Assembly (NCBI RefSeq): GCF_900142655.1 | Contig: NZ_FRBQ01000001.1 | Location: 622,115-686,114 of the forward strand | Origin: Phytopseudomonas punonensis | Lineage (GTDB): Bacteria; Pseudomonadota; Gammaproteobacteria; Pseudomonadales; Pseudomonadaceae | Direction of reading: 5' to 3' | Length of the DNA stretch: 64,000 bases | In this document: positions 55,476-64,000 of the stretch, one piece after another | Numbering within the stretch: position 1 is the stretch's first letter | How the letters are laid out: each line of letters begins with the position of its first letter | The notes under the pieces: model-generated | What the model was told of the DNA's origin: nothing | The model's database searches: none | The model's input: the letters and a program-made list of their open reading frames with translations, nothing else | Made by a program: the position numbers and the translations under genes

Positions 55476-55791
55476 GCACTCGAATCCTTGGAGAAGAAAC
55501 CATCCATGCCGGGCTGCGCGCCTGACGGAGCGTGCAGTATAAGAGCTCCATACGCTGAGAGGATGGAGCCGCTCACAATTGTCGCCGATGACCAGCCAAG
55601 ACAACAGAAACGAGAGAGCCGGCAGCCACCATCTATAACCGGCACAGGCAAAAAAGGTGGTCTGCTCTTGAGGCTGACCGGAATCAACACCGGCATGCCG
55701 TTTAATCACGACGATCAGAAAGCGATCGCTCATAAAAAAGCCCCCGCCGGCTCACACCGGCGGGGGCTTTTTCTAGTCAGCTAGAACTGGA
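55476..55791. other. Intergenic region between typA and the DUF2339 gene
   Basis: 316 bp with the typA terminator at its right end. The rest, about 260 bp, must hold the DUF2339 promoter. I see no conserved site in it. Confidence 0.5.
55740..55767. terminator. Strong terminator after typA
   Basis: An 11-bp stem GCCCCCGCCGG/CCGGCGGGGGC with a 6-nt loop and A/T-runs on both sides, giving six T on the minus strand. Confidence 0.92.
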
Positions 55792-57612
55792 TCAGTTCTT
55801 GGCTTTCTTGGCAGCGCGGGTACGCTCGCCTTCGTCGAGGATCTTCTTACGCAGACGGATCGACTTCGGAGTGACTTCACACAGCTCGTCGTCCTGGATG
55901 AATTCCAGCGCCTGCTCCAGGGTGAAGCGAACCGGCGGAACCAGGGCGATGGTTTCGTCTTTACCCGAAGCACGCATGTTGTCGAGCTTCTTGCCTTTGG
56001 TGGGGTTGACGCCCAGGTCGTTGTCGCGGCTGTTCAGGCCGATGATCTGACCGTTGTAGATTTCCTGGCCGTGCTCGACGAACAGCTTGCCGCGCGCCTG
56101 CAGGGTTTCCAGGGAGTAGGTCAGGGCCTTGCCGGTATCGATCGATACCAGTACGCCGTTCTGGCGGCCGGACATGTGGCCCGACTTCATCACGTCGTAA
56201 CGGTCGAAGATCGAGGTCAGGATGCCTGCACCGTTGGTCAGAGTCAGGAAGGCGTTACGGAAGCCGATCAGACCACGAGCCGGGATGTTGTATTCCAGGC
56301 GTACGCGACCTTTGCCGTCCGGCACCATGTTGCTCAGGTCGCCTTTACGCAGACCCATTTCTTCCATGACCTTGCCCTGGGATTCTTCCGGGATGTCGAT
56401 GGTGACGTTCTCATAGGGTTCGTGTTTCACGCCGCCCACTTCACGGATGATCACTTCCGGACGACCAACGCCCATTTCGAAGCCTTCGCGGCGCATGTTC
56501 TCGATCAGTACCGACAGGTGCAGCTCACCACGGCCGGAGACCTTGAATTTGTCAGCCGAGTCGCCTTCTTCAACGCGCAGGGCAACGTTGTACAGCAGCT
56601 CTTTGTCCAGACGCTCTTTGATGTTACGGCTGGTGACGAACTTGCCTTCCTTGCCGCAGAACGGCGAATCGTTGACCTGGAAGGTCATGGATACGGTCGG
56701 CTCGTCGACGGTCAGCGGGGTCATCGCTTCGACGTTGTTCTGGTCGCACAGGGTGTCGGAGATGAACAGCTCGTCCATGCCGCTGACGCAGACGATGTCG
56801 CCGGCAGTGGCTTCTTCAACGTCCACACGGTGCAGACCGTGGTGGCCCATCAGCTTGAGGATACGGCCGTTACGCTTCTTGCCGTCGACGTCAATAGCGG
56901 TAACCGGGGTGTTCGGCTTGACGCGACCACGGGCGATACGGCCAACACCGATGATGCCCAAGAAGCTGTTGTAGTCCAGTGCCGAGATTTGCATCTGGAA
57001 CGGACCGTCGACGTCGACGTTTGGCGCCGGCACGTGGTCAACGATGGCCTGGTACAGCGGGGTCAGGTCGTCAGCCATGTCGGTGTGGTCAAGACCGGCG
57101 ATGCCGTTCAGGGCCGAGGCGTAGACGACTTGGAAGTCCAGCTGCTCTTCGGTAGCACCGAGGTTGTCGAACAGGTCGAAGATCTGGTCCATGACCCAAT
57201 CCGGACGCGCGCCCGGACGGTCGATCTTGTTGATGACCACGATCGGACGCAGGCCGGCTTCGAAGGCCTTTTTGGTCACAAAGCGGGTTTGCGGCATCGG
57301 GCCGTCCTGGGCGTCAACGACCAGCAGTACGGAGTCAACCATCGACATCACGCGCTCTACTTCACCGCCGAAGTCGGCGTGGCCGGGGGTGTCGACGATG
57401 TTGATGCGGTAGTTGTTCCACTTAATGGCGGTGTTCTTGGCCAGAATGGTAATACCGCGCTCTTTTTCCTGGTCGTTGCTGTCCATCACGCGCTCGTCAT
57501 TGAGCTCGCTGCGCTCCAGGGTGCCGGACTGACGCAGCAGGGCGTCAACCAGGGTGGTCTTACCATGGTCAACGTGGGCGATGATGGCGATGTTACGTAG
57601 ATTGTCGATCAC
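55792..57612 (-). CDS. typA: Ribosome-associated GTPase TypA/BipA
   Basis: A 606-aa translational GTPase. G1 [14 protein letters not shown] (about 12-25), G3 [13 protein letters not shown]4 [16 protein letters not shown]-like domains II, III and V follow, and the C-terminal domain begins near residue 480. It acts in ribosome assembly and stress- and cold-dependent translation. Monocistronic. Confidence 0.97.
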   Translation of the reverse strand: MIDNLRNIAIIAHVDHGKTTLVDALLRQSGTLERSELNDERVMDSNDQEKERGITILAKNTAIKWNNYRINIVDTPGHADFGGEVERVMSMVDSVLLVVDAQDGPMPQTRFVTKKAFEAGLRPIVVINKIDRPGARPDWVMDQIFDLFDNLGATEEQLDFQVVYASALNGIAGLDHTDMADDLTPLYQAIVDHVPAPNVDVDGPFQMQISALDYNSFLGIIGVGRIARGRVKPNTPVTAIDVDGKKRNGRILKLMGHHGLHRVDVEEATAGDIVCVSGMDELFISDTLCDQNNVEAMTPLTVDEPTVSMTFQVNDSPFCGKEGKFVTSRNIKERLDKELLYNVALRVEEGDSADKFKVSGRGELHLSVLIENMRREGFEMGVGRPEVIIREVGGVKHEPYENVTIDIPEESQGKVMEEMGLRKGDLSNMVPDGKGRVRLEYNIPARGLIGFRNAFLTLTNGAGILTSIFDRYDVMKSGHMSGRQNGVLVSIDTGKALTYSLETLQARGKLFVEHGQEIYNGQIIGLNSRDNDLGVNPTKGKKLDNMRASGKDETIALVPPVRFTLEQALEFIQDDELCEVTPKSIRLRKKILDEGERTRAAKKAKN

Positions 57613-57785
57613 TATAGTTGTCTCGTAGGTTGGGTCGGGCTACCGGGCAGTTGCATTCAGCGGCCCAACGCGAAAAATCAGGATTAAGGATAAAGGCAGT
57701 CTGTTAACGATGTGTGGCGACAAACTCGTCGCCAATCGGGTCGGGAGGGCGATGGCGGATACTGCCGCCATTAAGCCCGGGCGTC

Positions 57786-59240
57786 TTATGCCGGACGATA
57801 AACTCGCACATTGGCATGTCCCTCGCTCAGCAGGTGGTGGGCATGCAGGCGACTCATCACGCCTCGGTCGCAATACAGGAGGTACTGGCGGCTAGCGTCC
57901 AGTTCCTTGAAACGGTTGTTGATGGCATAGAACGGCATGGCTTGCACGTCGATACCAGCCAGTTCGAGCGGCTCGTCTTCGACCTGGTCAGGGTGGCGAA
58001 TATCGATCACCACGTGGCCTGGCAAGGCCTCGGCGACTTCCTCGACCTGCACGTCCTGGCCCAACTCTTCGATCACCCGATCAATGGCGATCAGTCGGGC
58101 CCGTTCGAGGGCGCGGTCGAGCACGGCCATGTCGAACTGCTCTTCTTCATAAACGACGCGATTGGGCTTGGCCTTGGTGGTCGGGTTAACCGAAATCACG
58201 CCGCAGTATTCTGGCATGTGGCGGGCGAACTCGGCGGTGCCGATTGCCTCAGCGGTATCGATGATGTCCTGTTTATGGCTGGCGATCAGCGGGCGCAGTA
58301 CCAGCTTGTCGGTCACCGAGTCGATCACCGAGAGGTTCGGCAGCGTCTGGCTGGACACCTGGCTGATCGCTTCGCCGGTTACCAGCGCGTCGATCTGCAG
58401 GCGCTCGGCCAGGCGGCTGGCGGCGCGCAGCATCATGCGCTTGAGCGTGACGCCCATGTAACTGTTGTCGACCTTGCCGAGAATTTCGCCGAGCACTTCC
58501 TCGAACGGCACGCTGATGAACAGCACGCGCTGCGAGCGACCGTACTTCTGCCACAGGAAGTGGGCGACTTCCATCACCCCCAGTTCGTGGGCGCGGCCGC
58601 CGAGATTGAAGAAGCAGAAGTGGCTCATCAGGCCGCGGCGCATGATCTGGTAGGCCGCCACGGTGGAGTCGAAACCACCGCTCATCAATACCAGGGTCTG
58701 CTCCAGCGAACCCAGCGGATAACCACCCAGGCCCGGGTGCTGGTGATGAATGACGTACAGGCGCTCGTTGCGGATCTCGATACGTACTTCGATCTCGGGC
58801 TTCTTCAGGTCGATACCGGCAGCGCCGCACTGCTGACGCAGCTGGCTGCCGACATAACGCTCCACATCGATGGAGGAGAAGCTGTGGCGACCGCCGCGCT
58901 TGCAGCGTACCGAGAAGATCTTGCCCGGCAGCAGATCACCATAATGAAGCATGCACTTGGCGACGATGTCGTCGAAGTCGCCAAGCGGATATTCGTCGAT
59001 CTGCAGAAAATGCTGGATGCCCGGCACACAGCTCAGGCGCTCGATCAGCTCCTGCAAAACCTTGGGCTCGGCCACCTCGGTTTTCACTTCCAGATTGTCC
59101 CAGACACCCGTCACCTGCAGCTGCGGGTCGAGATCACGCAACACCAAGCGGATGTTCTTGGCCAGCTGCCGGATGAAGTTCTTGCGAACCGGCGGGCTCT
59201 TGATGGTGATTTCCGGGAAGACTTTGACGATCAGTTTCAT
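57786..59240 (-). CDS. thiI: tRNA 4-thiouridine synthetase ThiI with rhodanese domain
   Basis: A 484-aa enzyme. NFLD/THUMP region (about 60-165), PP-loop [16 protein letters not shown] (about 183-198) that adenylates U8 of tRNA, then a C-terminal rhodanese domain whose catalytic Cys is in [10 protein letters not shown] near residue 456. The rhodanese extension means it can also supply sulfur for thiazole synthesis. The start at 59240 is near the AT-rich glnA control region. Confidence 0.96.
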   Translation of the reverse strand: MKLIVKVFPEITIKSPPVRKNFIRQLAKNIRLVLRDLDPQLQVTGVWDNLEVKTEVAEPKVLQELIERLSCVPGIQHFLQIDEYPLGDFDDIVAKCMLHYGDLLPGKIFSVRCKRGGRHSFSSIDVERYVGSQLRQQCGAAGIDLKKPEIEVRIEIRNERLYVIHHQHPGLGGYPLGSLEQTLVLMSGGFDSTVAAYQIMRRGLMSHFCFFNLGGRAHELGVMEVAHFLWQKYGRSQRVLFISVPFEEVLGEILGKVDNSYMGVTLKRMMLRAASRLAERLQIDALVTGEAISQVSSQTLPNLSVIDSVTDKLVLRPLIASHKQDIIDTAEAIGTAEFARHMPEYCGVISVNPTTKAKPNRVVYEEEQFDMAVLDRALERARLIAIDRVIEELGQDVQVEEVAEALPGHVVIDIRHPDQVEDEPLELAGIDVQAMPFYAINNRFKELDASRQYLLYCDRGVMSRLHAHHLLSEGHANVRVYRPA

Positions 59241-59339
59241 GGGAGCAAATATCGGGCGCCAGGGCCTGAAAAACAGGGGCGCGGATTATAAAGGAAATTG
59301 CTCAACCTTTGATCGAAAATCCGCAAACAATCTGCAATC

Positions 59340-59378
59340 GCACCAAAACAGAGCTATCCACTGATAAAGCGCACCAAC
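59340..59378 (+). promoter_or_regulatory. NtrC half-site pair
   Basis: GCACCAA occurs at 59340 and again at 59371, 31 bp apart (about three helical turns), about 80-120 bp upstream of the sigma-54 promoter. Each is a half of TGCACCA-N3-TGGTGCA with a poor second half (CAGAGC, AGAGCC). Confidence 0.45.
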
Positions 59379-59458
59379 AAAGAGCCATCATGTCTGCTTT
59401 TGTGGCATCAACACCCTCTACAACGCTGATTTTCGGGGCATGCGTCCATCACGGGGCA

Positions 59459-59475
59459 CTGGCATGCATATTGCT
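59459..59475 (+). promoter_or_regulatory. Sigma-54 promoter of glnA
   Basis: CTGGCATGCATATTGCT fits YTGGCACGNNNNTTGCW with one change (CATG for CACG) and exact GG-N10-GC spacing. It lies 93 bp before the glnA start, giving a leader of about 80 nt. Confidence 0.85.
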
Positions 59476-59567
59476 CCCTTGTGAGGCAGGGTGTCCTGGC
59501 CGACTATCGGGCCCGGCGTCACGAACTCAAAGAAGGGTCAAGAGACCCTATCCACCTGGAGGACAAC

Positions 59568-60974
59568 ATGTCTAAGGCCGTTCAACTGATCAAAGAACAC
59601 GACGTGAAGTGGGTAGACCTGCGCTTCACCGACACCAAGGGTAAGCAGCACCACGTGACCATGCCGGCCCGTGACGCCCTGGACGACGAATTCTTCGAAG
59701 TCGGCAAAATGTTCGACGGCTCCTCCATCCATGGCTGGAAAGGCATCGAAGCCTCCGACATGATCCTGCTGCCGGACGACAGCACTGCCGTTCTCGACCC
59801 GTTCACCGAAGAGCCGACCCTGATTCTGGTCTGCGACATCATCGAGCCGAGCACCATGCAAGGCTACGACCGCGACCCGCGCTCCATCGCTCGCCGCGCC
59901 GAGGAATACCTGAAGACCACCGGTATCGGTGACACCGTATTCGTGGGCCCGGAGCCAGAATTCTTCATCTTCGACGAAGTGAAGTTCAAGTCCGACATCT
60001 CCGGCTCCATGTTCAAGATCTACTCCGAACAAGGTTCCTGGATGACCGACCAGGACGTCGAAGGCGGCAACAAGGGCCATCGCCCTGCCGTCAAAGGCGG
60101 TTACTTCCCGGTTCCGCCGTGCGACCACGACCACGAAATCCGTACTGCCATGTGTAACGCCATGGAAGAAATGGGCCTGGTCATCGAAGTTCACCACCAC
60201 GAAGTGGCGACTGCTGGCCAGAACGAAATCGGCGTGAAGTTCAACACCCTGGTTGCCAAGGCTGACGAAACCCAGACCCTGAAGTACTGCGTACACAACG
60301 TGGCCGATGCCTACGGCAAAACCGCTACCTTCATGCCCAAGCCCCTGTACGGCGACAACGGTTCGGGCATGCACGTACACATCTCGGTCTCCAAAGACGG
60401 CAAGAACACCTTCGCCGGTGAAGGCTATGCCGGCCTGTCGGAAACCGCTCTGTACTTCATCGGCGGCATCATCAAGCACGGTAAGGCCCTGAACGGCTTC
60501 ACCAACCCGTCGACCAACTCGTACAAGCGTCTGGTTCCAGGCTTCGAAGCGCCGGTGATGCTGGCCTACTCGGCCCGTAACCGTTCGGCCTCGATCCGTA
60601 TCCCGTACGTTTCCAGCCCGAAAGCCCGCCGCATCGAAGCTCGCTTCCCGGATCCGGCTGCCAACCCGTACCTGGCCTTCGCAGCACTGCTGATGGCGGG
60701 TCTGGACGGTATCCAGAACAAGATCCACCCTGGCGACGCCGCGGACAAGAACCTGTACGACCTGCCGCCGGAAGAAGGCAAGCTGATCCCGCAGGTGTGC
60801 GGCAGCCTGAAAGAAGCCCTGGAAGAGCTGGACAAGGGCCGCGCGTTCCTGACCAAGGGCGGCGTATTCTCCGACGACTTCATCGATGCCTACATCGAGC
60901 TGAAATCGGAAGAAGAAATCAAGGTGCGCACCTTCGTACACCCGCTGGAATACGACCTGTACTACAGCGTCTAA
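59568..60974 (+). CDS. glnA: Glutamine synthetase, type I
   Basis: A 468-aa ammonia-assimilating enzyme. [19 protein letters not shown] (about 47-65), the active-site [22 protein letters not shown] and [16 protein letters not shown] are GSI motifs. [10 protein letters not shown] near residue 397 carries the tyrosine that GlnE adenylylates. The start ATG is preceded by GGAGGA. It is controlled by the sigma-54 promoter upstream and the NtrBC pair further downstream. The long frame starting at 59481 is rejected. Confidence 0.98.
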   Translation: MSKAVQLIKEHDVKWVDLRFTDTKGKQHHVTMPARDALDDEFFEVGKMFDGSSIHGWKGIEASDMILLPDDSTAVLDPFTEEPTLILVCDIIEPSTMQGYDRDPRSIARRAEEYLKTTGIGDTVFVGPEPEFFIFDEVKFKSDISGSMFKIYSEQGSWMTDQDVEGGNKGHRPAVKGGYFPVPPCDHDHEIRTAMCNAMEEMGLVIEVHHHEVATAGQNEIGVKFNTLVAKADETQTLKYCVHNVADAYGKTATFMPKPLYGDNGSGMHVHISVSKDGKNTFAGEGYAGLSETALYFIGGIIKHGKALNGFTNPSTNSYKRLVPGFEAPVMLAYSARNRSASIRIPYVSSPKARRIEARFPDPAANPYLAFAALLMAGLDGIQNKIHPGDAADKNLYDLPPEEGKLIPQVCGSLKEALEELDKGRAFLTKGGVFSDDFIDAYIELKSEEEIKVRTFVHPLEYDLYYSV

Positions 60975-61004
60975 GCCAGACTCGCTACAGCCTGTAGCGC
61001 GACG

Positions 61005-61033
61005 AAGCCTCCCCGGTTCTGCCGGGGAGGCTT
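61005..61033 (+). terminator. Terminator after glnA
   Basis: A 12-bp stem AAGCCTCCCCGG/CCGGGGAGGCTT with a 5-nt loop, then TTTT. It starts 30 nt after the stop. Confidence 0.92.
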
Positions 61034-61087
61034 TTTTATGGCCTGCCATTCCTGGCGGCCACCCTGCGGGCCGTCGCAAGCGACGTT

Positions 61088-61110
61088 AAAAATGGCTCCC
61101 GGCCATTTTT
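61088..61110 (+). terminator. Second hairpin with T-run after glnA
   Basis: AAAAATGGC/GCCATTTTT with loop TCCCG. A weaker terminator-like hairpin, possibly a backup or acting on the opposite strand. Confidence 0.5.
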
Positions 61111-61219
61111 TATGCCCGGCTATTTTTCGGCGCCAGTGCAAATCCCTGGCGTAGCACGCTTGCCAGCACGGCGAAGCGATGCAAGGCTATCGACAACCTT
61201 TACTGCGGAGACCGGCCCG

Positions 61220-61747
61220 ATGCGCCGCCTGCTCACTTGCCTGCTGCTGATTCTGGCTCTGCCAGTCAGCGCACAGATCTACAAGTACACCGACGCCAAC
61301 GGCAACACGGTGTTTACCAACCAGCCGCCTGAAGGCACCAAAGCGGAGAGCGTCGAGCTCAAGCCGATCAATACCAGCACGCAGGCCGCGCCGCCTGCCA
61401 CCAGCAGCGAACCGCGCCTGAGCGAACTGCCGCAAAACCCCTACCAGATTCTCGCGCTGCGTGATCTGCCGAATGAAGAAGCATTGCGTGCCAACAACGG
61501 CACGTTTTCCGTGGGCGTGACCATCGAGCCGCGCCTGGGCCCGGGCCACACCCTGCAACTGCTGCTGGACGGTAAACCCTATGGCGCACGGAGCAGCGTG
61601 CCGCGCCTGCAACTGACCGAAGTCGACCGCGGCGAGCACAGCCTGGCCGTTGCCGTGATGCAGGGCGAGCGTATCGTCCAGCAAAGCGACACGCGCACCT
61701 TCACGGTGCAGCGTACGAGCACCAACAGCCCGGGCCGGGGTAAGTGA
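61220..61747 (+). CDS. DUF4124 domain secreted protein (first)
   Basis: A 175-aa periplasmic protein. Signal peptide MRRLLTCLLLILALPVSA, then the DUF4124 start QIYKYTDANGNTVFTNQPPEG (Tyr/Asp pattern YKYxDxxGxxxFTxxPP). The second half is a different beta-sandwich-like region with GVTIEPRLGPGHTLQLLLDG. ATG 61220 is chosen with GGAG nine bases upstream; the frame opens at 61112. It is a paralog of the next gene. Function unknown; in Pseudomonas it sits between glnA and ntrB. Confidence 0.88.
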   Translation: MRRLLTCLLLILALPVSAQIYKYTDANGNTVFTNQPPEGTKAESVELKPINTSTQAAPPATSSEPRLSELPQNPYQILALRDLPNEEALRANNGTFSVGVTIEPRLGPGHTLQLLLDGKPYGARSSVPRLQLTEVDRGEHSLAVAVMQGERIVQQSDTRTFTVQRTSTNSPGRGK

Positions 61748-61752
61748 ACCCC

Positions 61753-62376
61753 ATGCGTACGCTGCTTTTCGCTTTGCTGCTGGTCGCCCTGCCGACGTTC
61801 GCTCAGGTGTACACCTACGTGGATGCCGACGGTAACCGGGTGTTCACTGATAGCCCGCGCGATGGCAACGCCAAGCAGGTGCAGATGGCGCCGTCCAACC
61901 GTGTCGAACCACCGACCCGCCGCCTGTCACCTCCTGCACCCGCCGCCCCGAGCGGGCCGATCCTCAGCTACGAGCTGCTGCGCATTACCATTCCGCAGCC
62001 CGACGCGACCATCAACGACAATGCCGGCAACCTGATTGTCACGGTCAACGCCGAGCCGGGCCTGCATCCGGGCCACCGCTACCGCCTACTGCTCGACGGC
62101 CAGCCCTACAGCGATGCCGGGCGCAGCCCGGTGTTCCCGCTGCAGAATATTGACCGTGGCACCCACCAGATAGCTGTGGAGATCATCACCGAAGGCGGCA
62201 TCATCGTTGAACGCACACCCAGCCAGCCGTTTCATATGAAGCGCATCTCTCTGGCCCAGAAGCGCAAAGTACGCCCCTGCGAAAAAGACGATTACGGCGT
62301 GCGCCCCGAATGCCCAATCGGGGACAAACCCAAGGAAGAAGACAAAGGCATCATCAGCATTCTGCCCTTCCTCTAA
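61753..62376 (+). CDS. DUF4124 domain secreted protein (second)
   Basis: A 207-aa periplasmic protein. Signal peptide MRTLLFALLLVALPTFA, then QVYTYVDADGNRVFTDSPRDG (DUF4124). The C-terminal half repeats the neighbour's pattern (LIVTVNAEPGLHPGHRYRLLLDG). A GTG at 61744 overlapping the upstream stop is the alternative start; I prefer ATG 61753 because it gives the normal signal peptide. It ends in a lysine-rich tail with two Cys (RPCEKDDYGVRPEC). The pair arose by duplication. Function unknown. Confidence 0.87.
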   Translation: MRTLLFALLLVALPTFAQVYTYVDADGNRVFTDSPRDGNAKQVQMAPSNRVEPPTRRLSPPAPAAPSGPILSYELLRITIPQPDATINDNAGNLIVTVNAEPGLHPGHRYRLLLDGQPYSDAGRSPVFPLQNIDRGTHQIAVEIITEGGIIVERTPSQPFHMKRISLAQKRKVRPCEKDDYGVRPECPIGDKPKEEDKGIISILPFL

Positions 62377-62772
62377 GCCACGGCAGCACTCGCCGCCTTG
62401 CACAGCCCGCAGCACACACCTCGCCATACAAGCAGCGCACCATTAAGGTGCGCACTGCCGCACTGATTTCTATACTCGTCCCAAATTGGCACACGCCCAC
62501 CTATAGCCGTTGCGCCGAAAAGTGGCCGATCCCAATGTTTTTTCAGGATCAACGCTTCTTTGCAGGGCTTTGGTTTGCTTCTTGCATTTTCTCCTCTACT
62601 GCCGTGAGACGAGAGCACGCCATTGCTCCGCTCGCCGGCCCTTCTGCTTTTCAGCGCACGAGGAACGACTTTTGGCTGGCCCATACCCGCAACGAGATAT
62701 ACCACGCTGCGCCACGTTGCCAGACCACGACGCTGCCGTGCTTGCACGACGCATACTGATGGGCGCTGCCCG
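62377..62772. other. Gap before ntrB
   Basis: 396 bp without a convincing gene. A candidate sigma-54 site is at 62570-62586. The frame of ntrB is open to 62623, but the family N-terminus is at 62773. Confidence 0.55.
62570..62586 (+). promoter_or_regulatory. Candidate sigma-54 promoter of ntrB
   Basis: TTGGTTTGCTTCTTGCA has GG-N10-GC spacing and a perfect TTGCA -12 box, but TTTG instead of CACG in the -24 box. It is about 187 bp before the ntrB start. Weak evidence. Confidence 0.35.
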
Positions 62773-63858
62773 ATGATCATCAACGACTCCCTGCATCGCC
62801 TGCTGCTCGACAACCTGACCACGGCAACGCTGCTGCTCAATGCCGACCTGCGCCTGGAGTACATGAACCCCGCCGCAGAAATGCTCCTGGCAGTCAGCGG
62901 CCAGCGTAGCCATGGCCAGTTCATCAGCGAGCTGTTTACCGAAACCCGTGAAGCTCTGGGTGCCTTGCGCCAGGCCGTAGCCGAAGCGCATCCGTTCAAC
63001 AAGCGCGAAGCCGTGTTGACCACCCAGACCGGGCAGAGCCTGACCGTCGATTACGCGGTGACGCCGGTGCTCAGCCGCGGTGCAACCATGTTGCTGCTCG
63101 AAATGCATCCGCGTGATCGCTTGCTGCGCATCACCAAGGAAGAAGCGCAGATCTCCAAGCAGGAGACCACCAAACTATTGGTGCGCGGCCTGGCGCATGA
63201 GATCAAGAACCCCCTCGGCGGCATTCGTGGCGCCGCCCAGCTGCTGGCCCGCGAGCTGCCGGAAGAAAGCCTCAAGGATTACACCAACGTGATCATCGAG
63301 GAGTCCGACCGGCTGCGTAATCTGGTCGACCGCATGCTCGGCTCCAACAAGCTGCCGTCGCTGGCGGTGACCAACGTGCACGAAGTGCTCGAGCGCGTCG
63401 CCAGCCTGGTGGAAGCGGAAAGCCAGGGCAGCGTGGTGCTGGTGCGTGACTACGACCCGAGCATTCCCGACCTGATCATCGACCGCGAGCAGATGATTCA
63501 GGCAGTTCTCAACATCATGCGCAACGCCATGCAGGCGCTGGCTTCCAAACCCGAGCTGCGCCCGGGCCGCATCACCCTGCGTACGCGCACCTTGCGCCAG
63601 TTCACCATCGGCTATATCCGCCACCGCCTGGTGACCAAGATCGAGATCATCGACAACGGCCCGGGCATTCCGCCGGAGCTGCAGGAAACCATCTTCTATC
63701 CCATGGTCAGCGGGCGTGCCGACGGCACCGGCCTGGGCCTGGCGATTACCCAGAACATCATTAGTCAGCATCAAGGCCTGATCGAATGCGAGAGCCATCC
63801 CGGACAAACCGTGTTCTCGATCTTTCTGCCGCTGGAACAAGGAGCAACCCCGACATGA
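62773..63858 (+). CDS. glnL: Nitrogen regulation sensor kinase NtrB
   Basis: A 361-aa soluble histidine kinase without membrane spans. The PAS domain covers about 8-115 (NLTTATLLLNADLRLEYMNPAAEM), the phospho-acceptor is H142 in VRGLAHEIKNPLGGIRGAAQLL, and the ATPase domain has the N box NIMRNAMQAL and the G box GTGLGLAITQNI. It phosphorylates NtrC when nitrogen is limiting and is controlled by PII. ATG 62773 matches the family N-terminus (DSLHRLLLDN). The stop overlaps the ntrC start (ATGA). Confidence 0.96.
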   Translation: MIINDSLHRLLLDNLTTATLLLNADLRLEYMNPAAEMLLAVSGQRSHGQFISELFTETREALGALRQAVAEAHPFNKREAVLTTQTGQSLTVDYAVTPVLSRGATMLLLEMHPRDRLLRITKEEAQISKQETTKLLVRGLAHEIKNPLGGIRGAAQLLARELPEESLKDYTNVIIEESDRLRNLVDRMLGSNKLPSLAVTNVHEVLERVASLVEAESQGSVVLVRDYDPSIPDLIIDREQMIQAVLNIMRNAMQALASKPELRPGRITLRTRTLRQFTIGYIRHRLVTKIEIIDNGPGIPPELQETIFYPMVSGRADGTGLGLAITQNIISQHQGLIECESHPGQTVFSIFLPLEQGATPT

Positions 63859-64000
63859 GCCGCAGTGAAACCGTATGGATCGTTGACGACGACCGCTCTA
63901 TCCGTTGGGTCCTGGAAAAAGCCCTGCAACAGGAGGGCATGAGCACCCAGAGTTTCGACAGCGCCGACGGCGTGCTGGGCCGCCTGTCCCGCCAACAACC
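63855..64000 (+). CDS. glnG: Nitrogen regulator NtrC (partial, cut at right edge)
   Basis: The first 48 codons of the sigma-54-dependent activator. MSRSETVWIVDDDRSIRWVL has the acidic pair D11/D12 of the receiver domain, and EKALQQEGMSTQSFDSADGVL follows. The phospho-acceptor Asp (about 54) and the AAA+ and DNA-binding domains lie beyond the window. Coupled to ntrB by a 4-nt overlap. Confidence 0.95.
   Translation, partial: MSRSETVWIVDDDRSIRWVLEKALQQEGMSTQSFDSADGVLGRLSRQQ

Larger units (their letters stand above)
59241..59567. other. thiI-glnA control region
   Basis: 327 bp with divergent promoters. It contains two NtrC-type half-sites and a sigma-54 promoter (listed separately). The frame from 59481 is open but lies within the 5' leader of glnA. 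Confidence 0.7.

Noticed and set aside
55476..55733. 86-residue N-terminal extension of the DUF2339 protein
   Set aside because: DUF2339 proteins begin at the first membrane span (MQWIFML); the extension has no ribosome-binding support and overlaps the typA terminator region.
54165..55784. 539-codon plus-strand frame opposite the DUF2339 gene
   Set aside because: Gln/His/Arg-rich antisense shadow without a recognisable domain.
56071..57600. 509-codon plus-strand frame opposite typA
   Set aside because: Antisense shadow; typA is certain on the minus strand.
59538..61079. 513-codon minus-strand frame opposite glnA
   Set aside because: Antisense shadow of the highly expressed glnA codons.

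Overview
This 64 kb window is GC-rich chromosomal DNA of a gamma-proteobacterium, almost certainly Pseudomonas. The evidence is gene order and protein character: bioBFHCD, creBCD, typA-thiI-glnA-(DUF4124)-ntrBC, a malate synthase G gene near srkA/rarD/modE, long MADYKAP/MPDYKAP-type acyl-CoA dehydrogenases, and REP-like GTAG...CTAC and CTGTGGGAGCG repeats. The species cannot be fixed from sequence alone; a mendocina/alcaligenes-type Pseudomonas is a guess. I found no rRNA, tRNA, CRISPR array, insertion sequence, prophage or integrase, and no clearly broken gene.

Layout. (1) 1-6437, minus strand: an uptake operon with an enolase-superfamily sugar-acid-type enzyme, two paralogous family-5 solute-binding proteins and two DppB/DppC-type permeases. 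The operon runs off the left edge. An AT-rich control region with a 16-bp palindrome lies upstream. (2) 6867-13203: Pmp3-type peptide, FMN reductase, two large acyl-CoA dehydrogenases with a membrane diguanylate cyclase between them, and a PsrA-like operator in front of the second dehydrogenase. (3) 13359-19006: a putative SprA-type metalloprotease with a small companion, then the biotin operon bioB-F-H-C-D. A BirA-type operator upstream of bioB sits inside the 5' end of the divergent comF gene. (4) 19089-26243: comF, orphan modE, srkA, rarD, a GcvR-like protein with a GNAT, and glcB. (5) 26320-34631: acyltransferase plus GH5 glycosidase, cyclic-nucleotide/CBS/DUF294 protein with a DnaQ-like exonuclease, trhP, and creD with a small membrane protein.

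(6) 34801-40881: a CBS protein, creC and creB, then about 760 bp without a convincing gene that holds the most unusual object in the window. This is four copies of a 97-nt element, alignable without any gap, spaced 183-191 bp apart, each carrying a DnaA-box-like TGTGGAYAA at the same offset. A chemoreceptor and a retropepsin-like protease follow. (7) 41071-50817: a polar amino acid ABC transporter whose permease has a large insert, dtd-pip, several lipoproteins, a DUF924 protein, fbp, a 7TM-PAS-GGDEF protein and a YkgJ-type cysteine-cluster protein. (8) 50863-59240: DUF3999 and DUF2339 envelope proteins, typA and thiI. (9) 59241-64000: the nitrogen-assimilation block, glnA with a near-consensus sigma-54 promoter, two DUF4124 proteins, and ntrB-ntrC, with ntrC cut by the right edge.

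Most of the window is ordinary core genome, with genes packed into short operons that use ATGA or TGATG overlaps. Coordinates of starts were chosen from ribosome-binding sites and family N-termini. All functional calls are from reading the translated sequence; no database search was run.
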